Source of the DNA: Pseudomonas sp.
Lineage (GTDB): Bacteria; Pseudomonadota; Gammaproteobacteria; Pseudomonadales; Pseudomonadaceae
Direction of reading: 5' to 3'
DNA length: 64,000 nucleotides
NCBI RefSeq assembly: GCF_030698175.1
Contig: NZ_JAUYNT010000030.1
Coordinates: 1 to 64,000 of the forward strand
A model generated the notes under the pieces. The model searched no databases. It saw only the letters and a list, made by a program, of their open reading frames with translations, and was not told the origin of the DNA. Both the position numbers and the translations under genes were made by a program. Each line of letters opens with the position of its first letter. Positions within the stretch are counted from its first letter, which is position 1. Positions 27,487 to 37,900 of the stretch are shown here, piece by piece.

Positions 27487-28233
27487 CTATTTCAGGTAGC
27501 TGTCGTAGATGGCTTGGTAGCGACCACTGGCTTTTAATTGTGCGAGGCCGGCATTGAAATCGTCGCGAATCTTCTCGCTGCGAAACACCGGGCGATAATC
27601 ATTCGGGTCGACTTCGGTGAACGCCTGCATGTCGACCGCTTTGGCCTTGAACAGGCTGTTGCGGGTCAGCTGCAATTCAAAGTAGTGGAAGATATTTTTA
27701 TCGCTTAGCACCACATCGAAGCGGCCTTTGTTTAACCCGGCCACCTGCAGTTCCTGATTGTTTTGTTCAAAATAGTGGCCGGCTTGATCAACTGCGGTTA
27801 GCCATTCGGGGTAGCGTTTTAGCGCGCCCGGAAAGGCCACCACCACCAAGCCGTCCAGGTCTGCTGGTTTACTGATCTTCAAGGCGCGCTGGGTCAGGGT
27901 GACGAAGACATTGTCATAGAGTACGGCGGGGTTGCCGAAGTAACCGCCTTGGGCGCCGGCACCGAGGTCGGTCATGGCCGCGTCGACATGCGCCATCTTG
28001 AACTCCAGCGGCACCCGCGCCAGTGGATAGTAACGCGGGATTAGTTTATGGCCCTTGAACGCCAAGGACTCACCGATAACTTCCAGCTCGATGCCGCTGT
28101 CACTTTCTGGAAAGCAAAATGGCGGGATTTTCTCGCCGAAAGCCATCACCACCTCCTGCGCACTGGCGGTCAATGGCAGGCCGCAGAGCAGCATCAGTAG
28201 CGCGCCACGAATCAGTGCTATTAGTTTGCGCAT
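27487..28233 (-). CDS. Periplasmic solute-binding protein (SBP family 3)
   Basis: A 248-residue protein with a signal peptide (MRKLIALIRGALLMLLCGL, cut after ASA) and the two-lobed family 3 fold seen in amino-acid binding proteins: AFGEKIPPFCFPESDSGIELEVIG, a lobe II start DLDGLVVVAFPG and a C-terminal IRDDFNAGLAQLKASGRYQAIYDSYL. No permease or ATPase gene is adjacent, so it may be an orphan receptor or serve a distant transporter. Ligand unknown. Confidence 0.82.
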   Translation of the reverse strand: MRKLIALIRGALLMLLCGLPLTASAQEVVMAFGEKIPPFCFPESDSGIELEVIGESLAFKGHKLIPRYYPLARVPLEFKMAHVDAAMTDLGAGAQGGYFGNPAVLYDNVFVTLTQRALKISKPADLDGLVVVAFPGALKRYPEWLTAVDQAGHYFEQNNQELQVAGLNKGRFDVVLSDKNIFHYFELQLTRNSLFKAKAVDMQAFTEVDPNDYRPVFRSEKIRDDFNAGLAQLKASGRYQAIYDSYLK

Positions 28234-28323
28234 ATAGAGTGTCCTCTGAGCGATATCGATGTCTTGAGTCTAGGCCTTAGCTGCGCCAGCGTGGGGCAAT
28301 CTGACTTGCTGTAAAAAACATCA

Positions 28324-28713
28324 TTAAGGCAATGCGTCAGCTGGCGCTGCTTGTCGCAACCGCTGCGCCGCACTCAGTTCTAAGCGGGCTTTCTCGCTGC
28401 GTAAAAATTTGCGCAGTGCCTGCAGGCTGGTGATCTTTGCCTCGATTTGCGCCAGTTTTTTACCGACCAGCAGCGCGCCTTGGGCGCAGTCGAGTTGTTG
28501 TTCGCGTTGGGCTTGGAGCATTTCGCGGATTTCGCCGAGGGCAAAACCCATGCCTTGCGCCTGCTGGATAAAGGCTAAATCGCTCAGGCTGCGTGGGCTG
28601 TATTCACGGTAGTTGTTGCCTTGGCGCTGCACGCTGAGCAGGCCGATGCTCTCGTAGTAACGCAAGGTATGGCGACTGGCGCCGCTCTTTTGCTCAAGTT
28701 CACCAATGCGCAT
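28324..28713 (-). CDS. MerR family transcriptional regulator
   Basis: A 129-residue regulator that begins MRIGELEQKSGASRHTLRYYESIGLL, the MerR winged helix, followed by YREYSPRSLSDLAFIQQAQGMGFALGEI and a coiled-coil dimer helix. A single Cys (QLDCAQGAL) is in the place of metal ligands in some relatives but without partners, so a metal role is not clear. The ATG at 28713 is chosen over a longer frame that crosses the operator. It is divergent from the SDR gene. Confidence 0.88.
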   Translation of the reverse strand: MRIGELEQKSGASRHTLRYYESIGLLSVQRQGNNYREYSPRSLSDLAFIQQAQGMGFALGEIREMLQAQREQQLDCAQGALLVGKKLAQIEAKITSLQALRKFLRSEKARLELSAAQRLRQAAPADALP

Positions 28714-28722
28714 AAAAGCCTC

Positions 28723-28747
28723 TTGACTATCGAGTATGCTCGATAGT
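28723..28747 (+). promoter_or_regulatory. MerR-type operator in the divergent promoter
   Basis: ACTATCGAG and CTCGATAGT are perfect 9-bp arms around TATG (28726-28747). They begin inside a TTGACT (28723-28728) -35-like box facing the SDR gene, the placement usual for MerR activators that act through long spacers. It is 39 bp before the SDR start. Confidence 0.7.
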
Positions 28748-28785
28748 TTAGGCTGTTTTAGTCGCTTGTCTATTGAGGCTAAAAC

Positions 28786-29853
28786 ATGAACGAAAATTGC
28801 TTTGTCACCGGCGGTACCGGCTATATCGGCCAGCATTTACTGGCACTACAGACCGCCAAGGGCCACCCGGTCACGGTATTAATGCGCAAGCCCGAGGCCT
28901 TACCTGCGTTGCAATTGTTGGTTGAGCAACATGGCGGTAATGGCAGTTTGTTGCGCGCCGTGGCAGGGGATTTGGCTAAGCCGGACTTGGGGCTGGATGC
29001 GGCCGGGTTGCTGCTGGTTGGTCAGGCTAAGGTGCTGTTTCACCTTGGGGCGCAGTTCGCCTGGGGGCTGACCCTCGAGCAGGCGCGGGCGGTCAATGTC
29101 AACGGTGCGCTGGGCGTCGCGCAACTGGCGGCCAAACAGGGCAGCCGGCTGCTGATGGTCAGCGGTTTTATGCTGGAGAACCAGGGGCATTTGCAGCGCG
29201 TCGGTGTCGATCTCGCGCAACCGGCGCGCACCGATTGGCCGGCAGTGTATCGGCGGGTCGGCGGCTATGAAGGCAGTAAGTTGGAGGCGCACTTCAAGGT
29301 GCTCGAATGCATGCAGGCGTTGGGTGGCGAGCTGACCGTAGTGCATCCGGCGACAGTCTGCGGTCACAGTCAAACTGGCCACATCCTGCCGGCGCAACCA
29401 CTGGCCGAGCTGATCAGTAATCTGGCTCGCGGCAAGCTCAGCGCCATCCCCGGCACGCCGGCGCATTGGTTGCCGCTGGTGACCGTGGATTTCTTGGTTG
29501 AGTTGATGGTTGCAGCCGCGTTCGACCCAAGCCAAGTCGGCAAGCAAGTGCTCGCGCTGGATGAGCGCACCCCGAACTTGCCGGGCATGTTGGCGGTGCT
29601 GGCTGAGTCGCTAAACCGCCAAGCGCCACGGCGCTTTATGCCGATCAGCGTGTTGCGTTGGCTGCTAAAAATTCCGGGCCTGCCGAAGCTGCTGAGCACC
29701 AGCCCCGAGTCGCTGGACTTCATCCAAACCACCCGCTTCGATACCTCCGCCACCAAGGCTCTAGCGCTCAAGCATCAGTTGGTTTGGCCGGACATCCAGC
29801 AGGCCATGCAGGCGACTGTGCGTTATGCCGAACCTGAGAGCGCCCAGGCTTAA
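28786..29853 (+). CDS. Extended SDR / NAD-dependent epimerase-like oxidoreductase
   Basis: A 355-residue Rossmann protein. The dinucleotide loop is VTGGTGYIGQHL at the start, and the active-site pair YxxxK is in GGYEGSKLEAHFKV after LLMVSGF. VVHPATVCGHSQTG follows. It resembles extended SDRs and thioester-reductase-like domains, but no specific substrate can be named. A divergent MerR gene with a clear palindromic operator lies upstream and probably activates it. It converges on leuA with a 22-bp gap. Confidence 0.8.
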   Translation: MNENCFVTGGTGYIGQHLLALQTAKGHPVTVLMRKPEALPALQLLVEQHGGNGSLLRAVAGDLAKPDLGLDAAGLLLVGQAKVLFHLGAQFAWGLTLEQARAVNVNGALGVAQLAAKQGSRLLMVSGFMLENQGHLQRVGVDLAQPARTDWPAVYRRVGGYEGSKLEAHFKVLECMQALGGELTVVHPATVCGHSQTGHILPAQPLAELISNLARGKLSAIPGTPAHWLPLVTVDFLVELMVAAAFDPSQVGKQVLALDERTPNLPGMLAVLAESLNRQAPRRFMPISVLRWLLKIPGLPKLLSTSPESLDFIQTTRFDTSATKALALKHQLVWPDIQQAMQATVRYAEPESAQA

Positions 29854-29875
29854 CGCCGGGGGCTGGGCAGAGGTT

Positions 29876-31546
29876 TCAGGCCGCTTGTTCGGCAGCCGCT
29901 GCCAGCGCCCGATTGAGGGCGCTAAACAGCGCGCGAAAGCTCGCCGTGGTGAGGTTTTCATCGATGCCGACGCCATGCAGGGCGCGCTCGCCGTTAACCC
30001 GCAGCTCGATGTAAGCGGCGGCCTTGGCGTTGGTGCCGGCACCGATGGCGTGCTCGGCGTAGTTGATGATCTCCACAGCCACCGGCAAGCCGGCCACCAG
30101 GGCTTCCAGCGGGCCTTTGCCGATGCCGCGCCAGTGCTGGCTGGCGCCGGCGCTGATGACTTCGACGTCGACGGCCGAGGTGCCGTGCTCTTCTTGCAGC
30201 TTGTGGCTTTTCAGCGCGTAAGGCGTGCGGGCTTGCAGGTATTCGCTGTTGAGCAGGCTGTAGATCTGCTCGGCAGTCATCTCCAGGCCGAGGCGGTCGG
30301 TTTCCTTCTGCACCACCTGGCTGAACTCGATCTGCATGCGCCGTGGCAGGCTGATGCCGTATTCCTGCTCCAGCAGGAAGCTGATGCCGCCCTTGCCCGA
30401 CTGGCTGTTGACGCGAATTACCGCCTCGTAGCTGCGGCCGATGTCGGCCGGGTCGATCGGCAGGTAGGGCACCTCCCAAATGCCATTCGGGTCTTGCTGG
30501 GCGAAGCCTTTGCGGATCGCATCCTGGTGCGAGCCGGAGAAGGCGGTGTGCACCAGGTCACCGACATAGGGGTGGCGCGGGTGTACCGGCAGCTGGTTGC
30601 ATTCCTCGACCACCTTGCGCACCCCGTCGATGTCGGAGAAGTCCAGTTGCGGGTCGACGCCCTGGGTGTAGAGGTTCAGCGCTACTGTCACCAGGTCGAC
30701 GTTGCCGGTGCGCTCGCCATTGCCGAACAGGCAGCCTTCGACCCGGTCGGCGCCGGCCAGCAGGCCCAGCTCGGTGGCGGCCACGCCGGTGCCACGGTCG
30801 TTGTGGGTGTGCAGGCTGATCAGCAGGCTGTCGCGCTGATTGATATGGCGGCAGAACCACTCGATCTGGTCGGCGTAGTTGTTCGGCGTGGCGGCCTCGA
30901 TGGTGGTCGGCAGGTTGAGGATCAGCTTGCGCGCCGGGGTCGGCTGGAACACCGCAATCACCGCGTTGCAGACCTCGACGGCGAAGTCGATTTCGGTGGA
31001 GCTGAACACCTCTGGCGAATACTCGAAGCGCCACTCGGTCTGCGGGCGCTGGGCGGCCAGGCGTTGAATAATCTGCGCGGCCTGCACGGCGATCTCGATC
31101 ACCCCGGCTTTATCTTGGTTGAAGACGATACGGCGAAAGCTCGGCGCCGTGGCGTTGTAGTAGTGGACGATGGCTTTTTTCGCGCCCTTGAGCGACTCGA
31201 AGGTGCGAGTGATCAGGTCTTCGCGGGCCTGGGTCAACACCTGGATAGTGACGTCGTCGGGGATGTGGCCGCCTTCGATCAGCTCGCGAACGAAGTCAAA
31301 ATCGGTCTGCGAGGCGGACGGAAAACCCACCTCAATTTCTTTGACGCCGACCGCCACCAGGGTCTTGAAGAAGCGCATTTTTTTCGCCGCATCCATCGGC
31401 TCGATCAGCGACTGGTTGCCATCGCGCAGATCCGATGACAGCCAGATCGGCGCCGTGCTTATCACTTTATTCGGCCAGCTGCGGTCGGGGATGTTGATCG
31501 GGGTGAAGGCGCGGTATTTGCTGGACGGGTCTTTAAGCATGCTCAT
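29876..31546 (-). CDS. leuA: 2-isopropylmalate synthase LeuA
   Basis: A 556-residue enzyme that condenses acetyl-CoA and 2-ketoisovalerate, the first committed step of leucine synthesis. It has [17 protein letters not shown] near the start, [13 protein letters not shown], the metal-binding [15 protein letters not shown], and a C-terminal allosteric LeuA dimer domain that ends in the usual [14 protein letters not shown] region. Length fits the long LeuA class. The upstream 222 bp show no leader peptide that I could recognise. Confidence 0.95.
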   Translation of the reverse strand: MSMLKDPSSKYRAFTPINIPDRSWPNKVISTAPIWLSSDLRDGNQSLIEPMDAAKKMRFFKTLVAVGVKEIEVGFPSASQTDFDFVRELIEGGHIPDDVTIQVLTQAREDLITRTFESLKGAKKAIVHYYNATAPSFRRIVFNQDKAGVIEIAVQAAQIIQRLAAQRPQTEWRFEYSPEVFSSTEIDFAVEVCNAVIAVFQPTPARKLILNLPTTIEAATPNNYADQIEWFCRHINQRDSLLISLHTHNDRGTGVAATELGLLAGADRVEGCLFGNGERTGNVDLVTVALNLYTQGVDPQLDFSDIDGVRKVVEECNQLPVHPRHPYVGDLVHTAFSGSHQDAIRKGFAQQDPNGIWEVPYLPIDPADIGRSYEAVIRVNSQSGKGGISFLLEQEYGISLPRRMQIEFSQVVQKETDRLGLEMTAEQIYSLLNSEYLQARTPYALKSHKLQEEHGTSAVDVEVISAGASQHWRGIGKGPLEALVAGLPVAVEIINYAEHAIGAGTNAKAAAYIELRVNGERALHGVGIDENLTTASFRALFSALNRALAAAAEQAA

Positions 31547-31768
31547 GGCGGCAATCCTGGATGCGGGGCCGGGTGGCGGCCGGCCGAAAAAATAAGCTGT
31601 TTATCGTCTGGATGCTGATAACCCTAGAGATGCTGGTTAAAGCGTGCAAGCACTGCGTAAAAATTGGCAGGGTTCTTCTCTATTTTCAGTTTGGTGGTGA
31701 TTTATTGCGCTGACTGGCGACTGGCTTGGCTGCAATTGCGCTGGCTGTTTAGCGCTTTGGTAGCGGCA

Positions 31769-32587
31769 TTAAGGCTGGAAGGCACCGATAAAAATCGCCG
31801 GATCGACCCGGGCGTCGTTCAGGCTGATGTTCCAGTGCATATGCGGCCCAGTAGCGCGGCCGGTTGCGCCGACCCGGCCGAGCACGGCACCACGGGCCAG
31901 TTGCTGGCCGAGCACCGCGTCGATCTTCGACAGGTGACAGAACATGCTGATAAAGCCCTGACCGTGATCGACAAACACCGTGTTGCCGTTGAAGAAATAG
32001 TTATTGATCAAAATAACTTTGCCCGCCGCCGGGGCTTTGATCGGCGTGCCAGCCGGCACGGCAAAATCCAGCCCAGCGTGGGGGTTGCGCTCCTCGCCAT
32101 TGAAGAAGCGCCGCAGGCCGAAGCGGCTCGACAGCGGGCCGTTGACCGGTTTGTCCAGGTGCAGATTACTCGGCGTGCCGGGGCTGAACTGCTGGTAGGC
32201 GCGGGTTTGCTCGGCCAGTTCCCGTTCGATACGTTTGAGGTTGCTGGTGTCGGGGTTAACCATCTGGGGGTTTTTCAGGGTAATGCGCTGCTCGGTGTAA
32301 TGTTTGCTGCCGACCTCGAAGCTGAGCTGGCGGCCTTGGCTGCTGATCTGTTGGGGGCCGGGTTTTAGCGTCAACGGCAGCCCGACTATGGCAATCCAAT
32401 GGTTCTGATCCTCATGGATCACCAGCACCGGCTTGCCTTGAAAGCTGGCGCTGGGCGCACTGGCGGCCGCGCCTAAGTCAATAACTGCAACGCCGCCGGG
32501 CACTGGATGATTCAGTAGCCGGGTCAGATAACCGACGGCTTGGGCGGGCAGGGCGAGACACAGCAGCAGGGCGAGCAGGATACGCAT
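31769..32587 (-). CDS. M23 family metallopeptidase (LytM domain)
   Basis: A 272-residue exported protein with a signal peptide (MRILLALLLCLALPAQA) and a C-terminal LytM domain. Zinc ligands are in NPHAGLDFAVPAGTPI (His and Asp) and GPHMHWNISLND (HxH). Such enzymes cut peptidoglycan crosslinks or, if not active, regulate amidases. All ligands are here, so it should be active. The ATG at 32587 is preferred to a TTG two codons upstream. It lies 42 bp after xseA on the same strand. Confidence 0.9.
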   Translation of the reverse strand: MRILLALLLCLALPAQAVGYLTRLLNHPVPGGVAVIDLGAAASAPSASFQGKPVLVIHEDQNHWIAIVGLPLTLKPGPQQISSQGRQLSFEVGSKHYTEQRITLKNPQMVNPDTSNLKRIERELAEQTRAYQQFSPGTPSNLHLDKPVNGPLSSRFGLRRFFNGEERNPHAGLDFAVPAGTPIKAPAAGKVILINNYFFNGNTVFVDHGQGFISMFCHLSKIDAVLGQQLARGAVLGRVGATGRATGPHMHWNISLNDARVDPAIFIGAFQP

Positions 32588-32629
32588 GGACAATTCCGTA
32601 GTGGGGCGGCTGCGCTAGTCGCCGCCGAT

Positions 32630-34009
32630 TCAGTCGAGCAACGACAGGGTGACGGGAGTCAGGTGATTGTCTTCCACCCGCAGTTGCAACTCGCCTTCGC
32701 CGAGCTTGGCGCGCAGCTGCTGACCGGGTTGGGTTTGCCCGGCGCGGTGAATGGCGCGACCCTGATCATCGAGCAAGATGCTGTAGCCGCGACTGAGGGT
32801 GGCCAGCGGGCTGACGGCGTTAAGGGTCTGCACCTGGCTGTGTAACAGCAGTTGCCGGGCTTTTAGGCCTTCACGCATGGCCCGTGGCAGGCGCTCGGCC
32901 AGGCTCTCCAGACGCAGGCGCAACAGGGCCAAACTGCGCCCCGGATGTTGCGCGGCCAGGCGTGCATCAAGACGCGCCAAACGCTCACGGTGCTGCTTGA
33001 ATTGCTGCTGGTAGGCGCGGCGCAGGCGCATGTCCAAATCATCCAGACGCTGGGCCTGTTGGCGCAAACGTTCGCCGGGATGGCGCAGGCGCACGCGCAG
33101 GCCCTCCAGACGCATGCGTTCGCGAGCCAGACGCTCCTGCATGCGCAGCAGCAACCGGCGCTGCAGATTGCTCAGGCGTTGGACTAACTCGCTGTTGTCG
33201 GGCGCCAGCAGTTCGGCGGCGGCCGAGGGCGTGGGGGCGCGCACGTCGGCGACAAAATCGCAGATGGTTACATCGGTTTCATGGCCGACGGCGCTAATAA
33301 TAGGCGTGCGGCAGGCGGCGACGGCGCGCACCAGCGGCTCCTCGTTGAAGCACCAGAGGTCTTCCAGGGAGCCGCCGCCACGGGCCAGAATCAGCGCGTC
33401 GAAGCCAAAGTCGTCGGCCAGTTGCAGCGCGCGAATAATCTGTACGGTGGCGTCGCGGCCTTGCACGGCGGTGGGGATCAACGTCAGTTGCACCTGCGGC
33501 GCGCGGCGGCGAAACACGCTGATGATGTCGCGAATCACCGCGCCGGTGGGCGAGCTGATGATGCCGATGCGCTGCGGATGGGCCGGCAGCGCTTGCTTGC
33601 GCTCGACGGCGAACAAACCCTCGGTGCTGAGTTTGGCTTTCAGCGCGTCGAAGGCTAAACGCAGGGCGCCATCGCCGGCCGGCTCGACGCTGTCGAGAAT
33701 CAGCTGATAGTCACCACGGCCCTCAAACAGCGAGACCTTGCCGCGCACCGTGACGGCCAGCCCGTCGCGTAGCGCCTCGCGTACCCGTGCCGCGCTTTGC
33801 CGGAACAGTGCGCAACGCACCTGGGCCTGCTGGTCCTTGAGGGTGAAATACACATGACCGGAGGCCGGCTTGGATAGATTGGAGATTTCTCCGGACACCC
33901 AGATCTGGGCGAACACGTCCTCCAGCAAACCGCGGGCGCGGCCATTGAGCTGGCTGACAGTTAAAACCTCACGGTCGAGGTTAAGGCGTTGGAACGGGTC
34001 TTTGATCAT
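32630..34009 (-). CDS. xseA: Exodeoxyribonuclease VII large subunit
   Basis: A 459-residue large subunit of the single-strand exonuclease. The N-terminal OB fold is VLTVSQLNGRARGLLE through VYFTLKD, the catalytic part shows IISSPTGAVIRDI, ILARGGGSLEDLWCFNEE and SAVGHETDVTICDFVADVRAPTPSAAAE, and the second half is a long coiled coil rich in Arg and Leu. The ATG at 34009 gives MIKDPFQRLNLD, matching relatives. The small subunit xseB is not in the window. Confidence 0.94.
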   Translation of the reverse strand: MIKDPFQRLNLDREVLTVSQLNGRARGLLEDVFAQIWVSGEISNLSKPASGHVYFTLKDQQAQVRCALFRQSAARVREALRDGLAVTVRGKVSLFEGRGDYQLILDSVEPAGDGALRLAFDALKAKLSTEGLFAVERKQALPAHPQRIGIISSPTGAVIRDIISVFRRRAPQVQLTLIPTAVQGRDATVQIIRALQLADDFGFDALILARGGGSLEDLWCFNEEPLVRAVAACRTPIISAVGHETDVTICDFVADVRAPTPSAAAELLAPDNSELVQRLSNLQRRLLLRMQERLARERMRLEGLRVRLRHPGERLRQQAQRLDDLDMRLRRAYQQQFKQHRERLARLDARLAAQHPGRSLALLRLRLESLAERLPRAMREGLKARQLLLHSQVQTLNAVSPLATLSRGYSILLDDQGRAIHRAGQTQPGQQLRAKLGEGELQLRVEDNHLTPVTLSLLD

Positions 34010-34151
34010 GGCCGACAGCATAAAGGCTTTGCGCGGTAGGCCAAAGGCTGCTGTCCACTATGCTGATGATTAACGCGCAGTCATCAATACTTGACCGCAG
34101 GGTTGCCGGCTTTAAGCTGCGCGGCTTTTCAAATAAAACAAGGGGCGAGCC

Positions 34152-34715
34152 ATGATCAATATGCAGAGCATCATAGTGCCGCAGATTTCCACCTATCCGG
34201 CGCCCGACGCGCGTGCGCGCAAGGTGCTGGCGTGGTTGACGGCGCAGCAGATAGTCGAGGAGCAACTCACCACCTGCGCCCTCAGTGGCAATCGCATGGG
34301 CTACGGGATTGCGCAAGGCGCACGCCAAGTGATGGAGATGGATGGGGCGCCGGATGACTGCCTGCCCTTTGGGCGCAGCGTGCATGGTTTGGAAATCGTT
34401 ACCCAGCGCTGCATCTTCACCCCCGAGCAGGGCTTTGAAAAACGTGCGCGCTGCCCCGAGTGCCGCAAACAGGTCGGTGAAGTGCTGCTGGAAAGCCTGG
34501 AAAGCTGGATGCCGGGCGAGACGGAAAACTTCATCTGCCCCCATTGCGACCACGAGGACGACATCAACGCCTTTCCCTTTACCCAGCCGTGCGGGTTTTC
34601 CAATCTGGGTTTTATCTTTAATAACTGGGACGGTGCGTATTTCAAACCGAGCTTTCTGGCGGAGTTTGCCGAGCGCCTAGGGCGGTCGATCGCCTTGGTG
34701 CGGGTGCGGCTTTAG
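34152..34715 (+). CDS. Conserved hypothetical protein with a zinc-ribbon
   Basis: A 187-residue cytoplasmic protein I can only describe. Four cysteines in two pairs, CPECRK near residue 101 and CPHCDH near residue 129, form a probable zinc ribbon. The first 90 residues hold IVEEQLTTCALSGNRMGYGIAQGAR, and the C-terminus contains FNNWDGAYFKPSFLAEFAERLG. No catalytic motif is seen. It stands alone between xseA (divergent) and the RTX gene. The ATG at 34152 follows a GGGGCGAG ribosome site. Confidence 0.75.
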   Translation: MINMQSIIVPQISTYPAPDARARKVLAWLTAQQIVEEQLTTCALSGNRMGYGIAQGARQVMEMDGAPDDCLPFGRSVHGLEIVTQRCIFTPEQGFEKRARCPECRKQVGEVLLESLESWMPGETENFICPHCDHEDDINAFPFTQPCGFSNLGFIFNNWDGAYFKPSFLAEFAERLGRSIALVRVRL

Positions 34716-34949
34716 GCGTGGCAGGCTTGCATGTTGTGGCTTCTGGGTAGGCAGGTTTTTAGTCGCGGTCACAGTGAAGTATGGCTGGCTAGATGTCGGT
34801 TATTTTCAGCGGTTTGTCTGTCTTGAGTTGACAATGCTTATGCCTGTCAAGATGATCAGGCTGCTATCTACATGGCAGCAACGGATTGCGAATTGGCCCG
34901 TGTGGCCGTGTAGTTTTTTGATAAAATCCTAATTTGGGTGGTACTCGAT

Positions 34950-37900
34950 ATGTCGATCATAAGTGGGTCTATAACAGCTGGCGATGACGTCCTTGTCTAT
35001 GATGGCGCCGATGATACTGTCGATGCTCTCGATGGTAACGACTCGATTGATGGTGGTGCCGGCAATGACTCACTCACTGGAGGTCTCGGTGACGATACTC
35101 TTATCGGTGGTCTTGGTATCGACACCCTTATTGGGGGTGAAGGCAGTGATGACTATGTGGTCGATAATGCATCTGATGTCGTGACTGAAGACGGCACGGG
35201 TGAATTTGACACGGACACCGTTCATGCCTCGGTAAATTACACATTAGGTGCAAATCTCGAAAATCTGGTGCTGACGGGTTCAGCTCTTGATGGCACTGGC
35301 AACGCCCAGGATAACGTCATTACAGGTAATACCGGCAACAACACCCTGGATGGCGGCGCAGGCAACGATACCCTTATTGGTGGTCTCGGTAATGATATTT
35401 ATGTGGTCGATAGTATTGATGATCTAGTGACCGAAGACAGTACAGAAGTTACCGAGCTTGATAGCGTTCAGTCTTCTGTGAACTACACCCTTGGCGAAAA
35501 TATTGAAGCGCTAGTTTTGACTGGTGCTAATGACATCAATGCTACTGGCAATGTGTTGAACAACACATTGGACGGGAATGGGGGTAATAACATTCTCGAT
35601 GGCGGCATTGGTGATGACACCCTGACAGGCGGCCTCGGCAACGATACCTATGTTGTTGATAGTGCTAGTGATCTTGTAGTTGAAGCTAGCACCATTGTCA
35701 GCGAGCTCGATACCGTGCAGTCCTCTGTGAACTACACGCTGGGTGCTAATCTCGAAAATCTTGTACTGCTCAACACTGCTGTTGAAGGTACGGGTAACGA
35801 GTTAGCTAACACGCTTACCGGCAATGCTGTTGCGAACATCCTCGACGGTGGCGCGGGACTAGACACGCTTATCGGCGGCGCGGGTAACGATACCTATGTG
35901 GTCGACACCGCCACAGACACTATTATCGAAACCAGCACGCTGGTGACTGAGCTTGATACCGTGCAGTCATCGGTTACCTATACCTTGGGCGCTAACCTTG
36001 AGAAGTTAGTGCTGACTGGGGGTGGGGATATCGATGGTGCCGGCAACGAGTTGGCCAACACGCTTACGGGTAATGGTGGCTTAAATACTCTGACCGGTGG
36101 CTTGGGTAATGACACCTATGTAATAGGAGTCGGCGACACTGTTGTCGAAACCAGTACTTTGCTTACTGAAGTTGACACAGTGCAGTCGGCTATGAACTAC
36201 ACGCTTGGTGCTAACGTCGAAAAGCTTGTGCTTCTTGAGGGGTCTGCCCTGCTGGGCACTGGTAACGCACTGGGTAACACCATTACCGGGAACTCGCTGG
36301 GTAACACCCTTGACGGTGGCACCGGTAGTGACACTTTGATAGGTGGCTTGGGTAATGACACCTACGTAACCGATGGTGGCGACACCATTACCGAAACCAG
36401 TGCTTTGACCGCTGAAATTGACACTGTGCAATCTTCGGTCAGCTATACTCTGGGTGCAAATCTTGAGAGTTTAATTCTGACCGGGGGCGGCGATAGTAAT
36501 GGCACCGGCAACAGCCTCAACAACGTCCTGACCGGTAACTCAGCCATCAACGTGCTTGATGGCGCCGCAGGCAACGACACCCTAAATGGTACCGGCAACG
36601 ACACGCTGATCGGTGGTTTGGGTAATGACACCTATGTAGTAAATGTGGCCACGGATGTAATCAGTGAAACCGGCACGCTGGTGGCTGAAATCGATACCGT
36701 GCAATCGGCCGCAACTTATACTTTGGGCGCCAATCTCGAGAAATTGGTGCTAACCGGCTCAACCGCCATCAACGGCACCGGCAACACTTTGGCTAATACC
36801 CTGACCGGTAACGTCGCCGCAAACGTGCTGAATGGTGCTACTGGTAGCGACATATTGATTGGCGGTTTGGGTAATGACACCTATGTAACTGATGGTGGCG
36901 ATACCATTACCGAAACCAGCACGCTGCTCACTGAAATCGACACCGTGCAATCCTCTGTGGTCTACACCCTTGGTGCCAATCTTGAGGCGCTGGAGCTGAC
37001 AGGCTCTGCAGCGATCAATGGTACCGGCAACACCTTGGCTAATACGCTCACTGGTAATAGTGGTGCCAACCTCCTAAATGGCCTAACTGGTAGCGATACG
37101 CTAATCGGCGGTCTGGGTAATGACACCTATGTAACCGATGGTGGCGATACCATTACCGAAACCAGTACGCTGCTCACTGAAATCGACACCGTGCAATCTT
37201 CCGCGACCTTCACTTTGGGTGGCAATCTCGAAAATCTAACCCTTACGGGGTCAGGTGCGATTAGCGGCACTGGTAACGCGCTGGCCAACTCCATTGTCGG
37301 CAACAGCGCGGCGAATAGCCTTACTGGTGCGGCTGGCAACGATACGCTCAACGGCGGCAGCGGTGTTGATACGTTAATTGGCGGTGAAGGCAGCGACACC
37401 TATGTGGTCGATAGCACTACGGATGTTTTGAGTGAATTAGGTACGGGTGTTACTGATATTGATACTGTTCAGTCCTCAGTGACCTACACCCTCGGTGCAA
37501 CCTTAGAGAATCTGCTGCTAACGGGCGCTGGCGCTGTCAACGGTACTGGCAACGCATCTGCCAATAGCCTTACCGGCAATGCGGGCGCCAATATACTAAA
37601 CGGCCTCGCGGGTATCGATACGCTAATCGGCGGCCTCGGTAACGACACCTATATAGTCGACAATACCAGTGACGTGGTTACTGAAACCAGCACGTTGCTC
37701 ACTGAAATCGATACTGTGCAGTCCACTGCGACCTTTACGCTGAGTAGCAATCTTGAAAATCTAACCCTTACGGGTAGCGGTGTCGTTAATGGTACCGGCA
37801 ATAATTTGGCCAACCTTATTACCGGTAATGCCGCGGCTAACGTTCTCACTGGTGGTGCGGGTAACGATACTTATATAGTTGGTGCTGGCGACTCTGTCAT

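Noticed and set aside
29825-31438. A 537-codon plus-strand frame opposite leuA
   Set aside because: It is an antisense shadow of leuA: rich in Ala, Val, Gly, Gln and His in a low-complexity way, no domain, and leuA on the other strand is complete.
31547-31768. Possible leucine leader peptide or riboswitch before leuA
   Set aside because: I looked for a short Leu-rich frame with paired hairpins on the minus strand and found none that was convincing.
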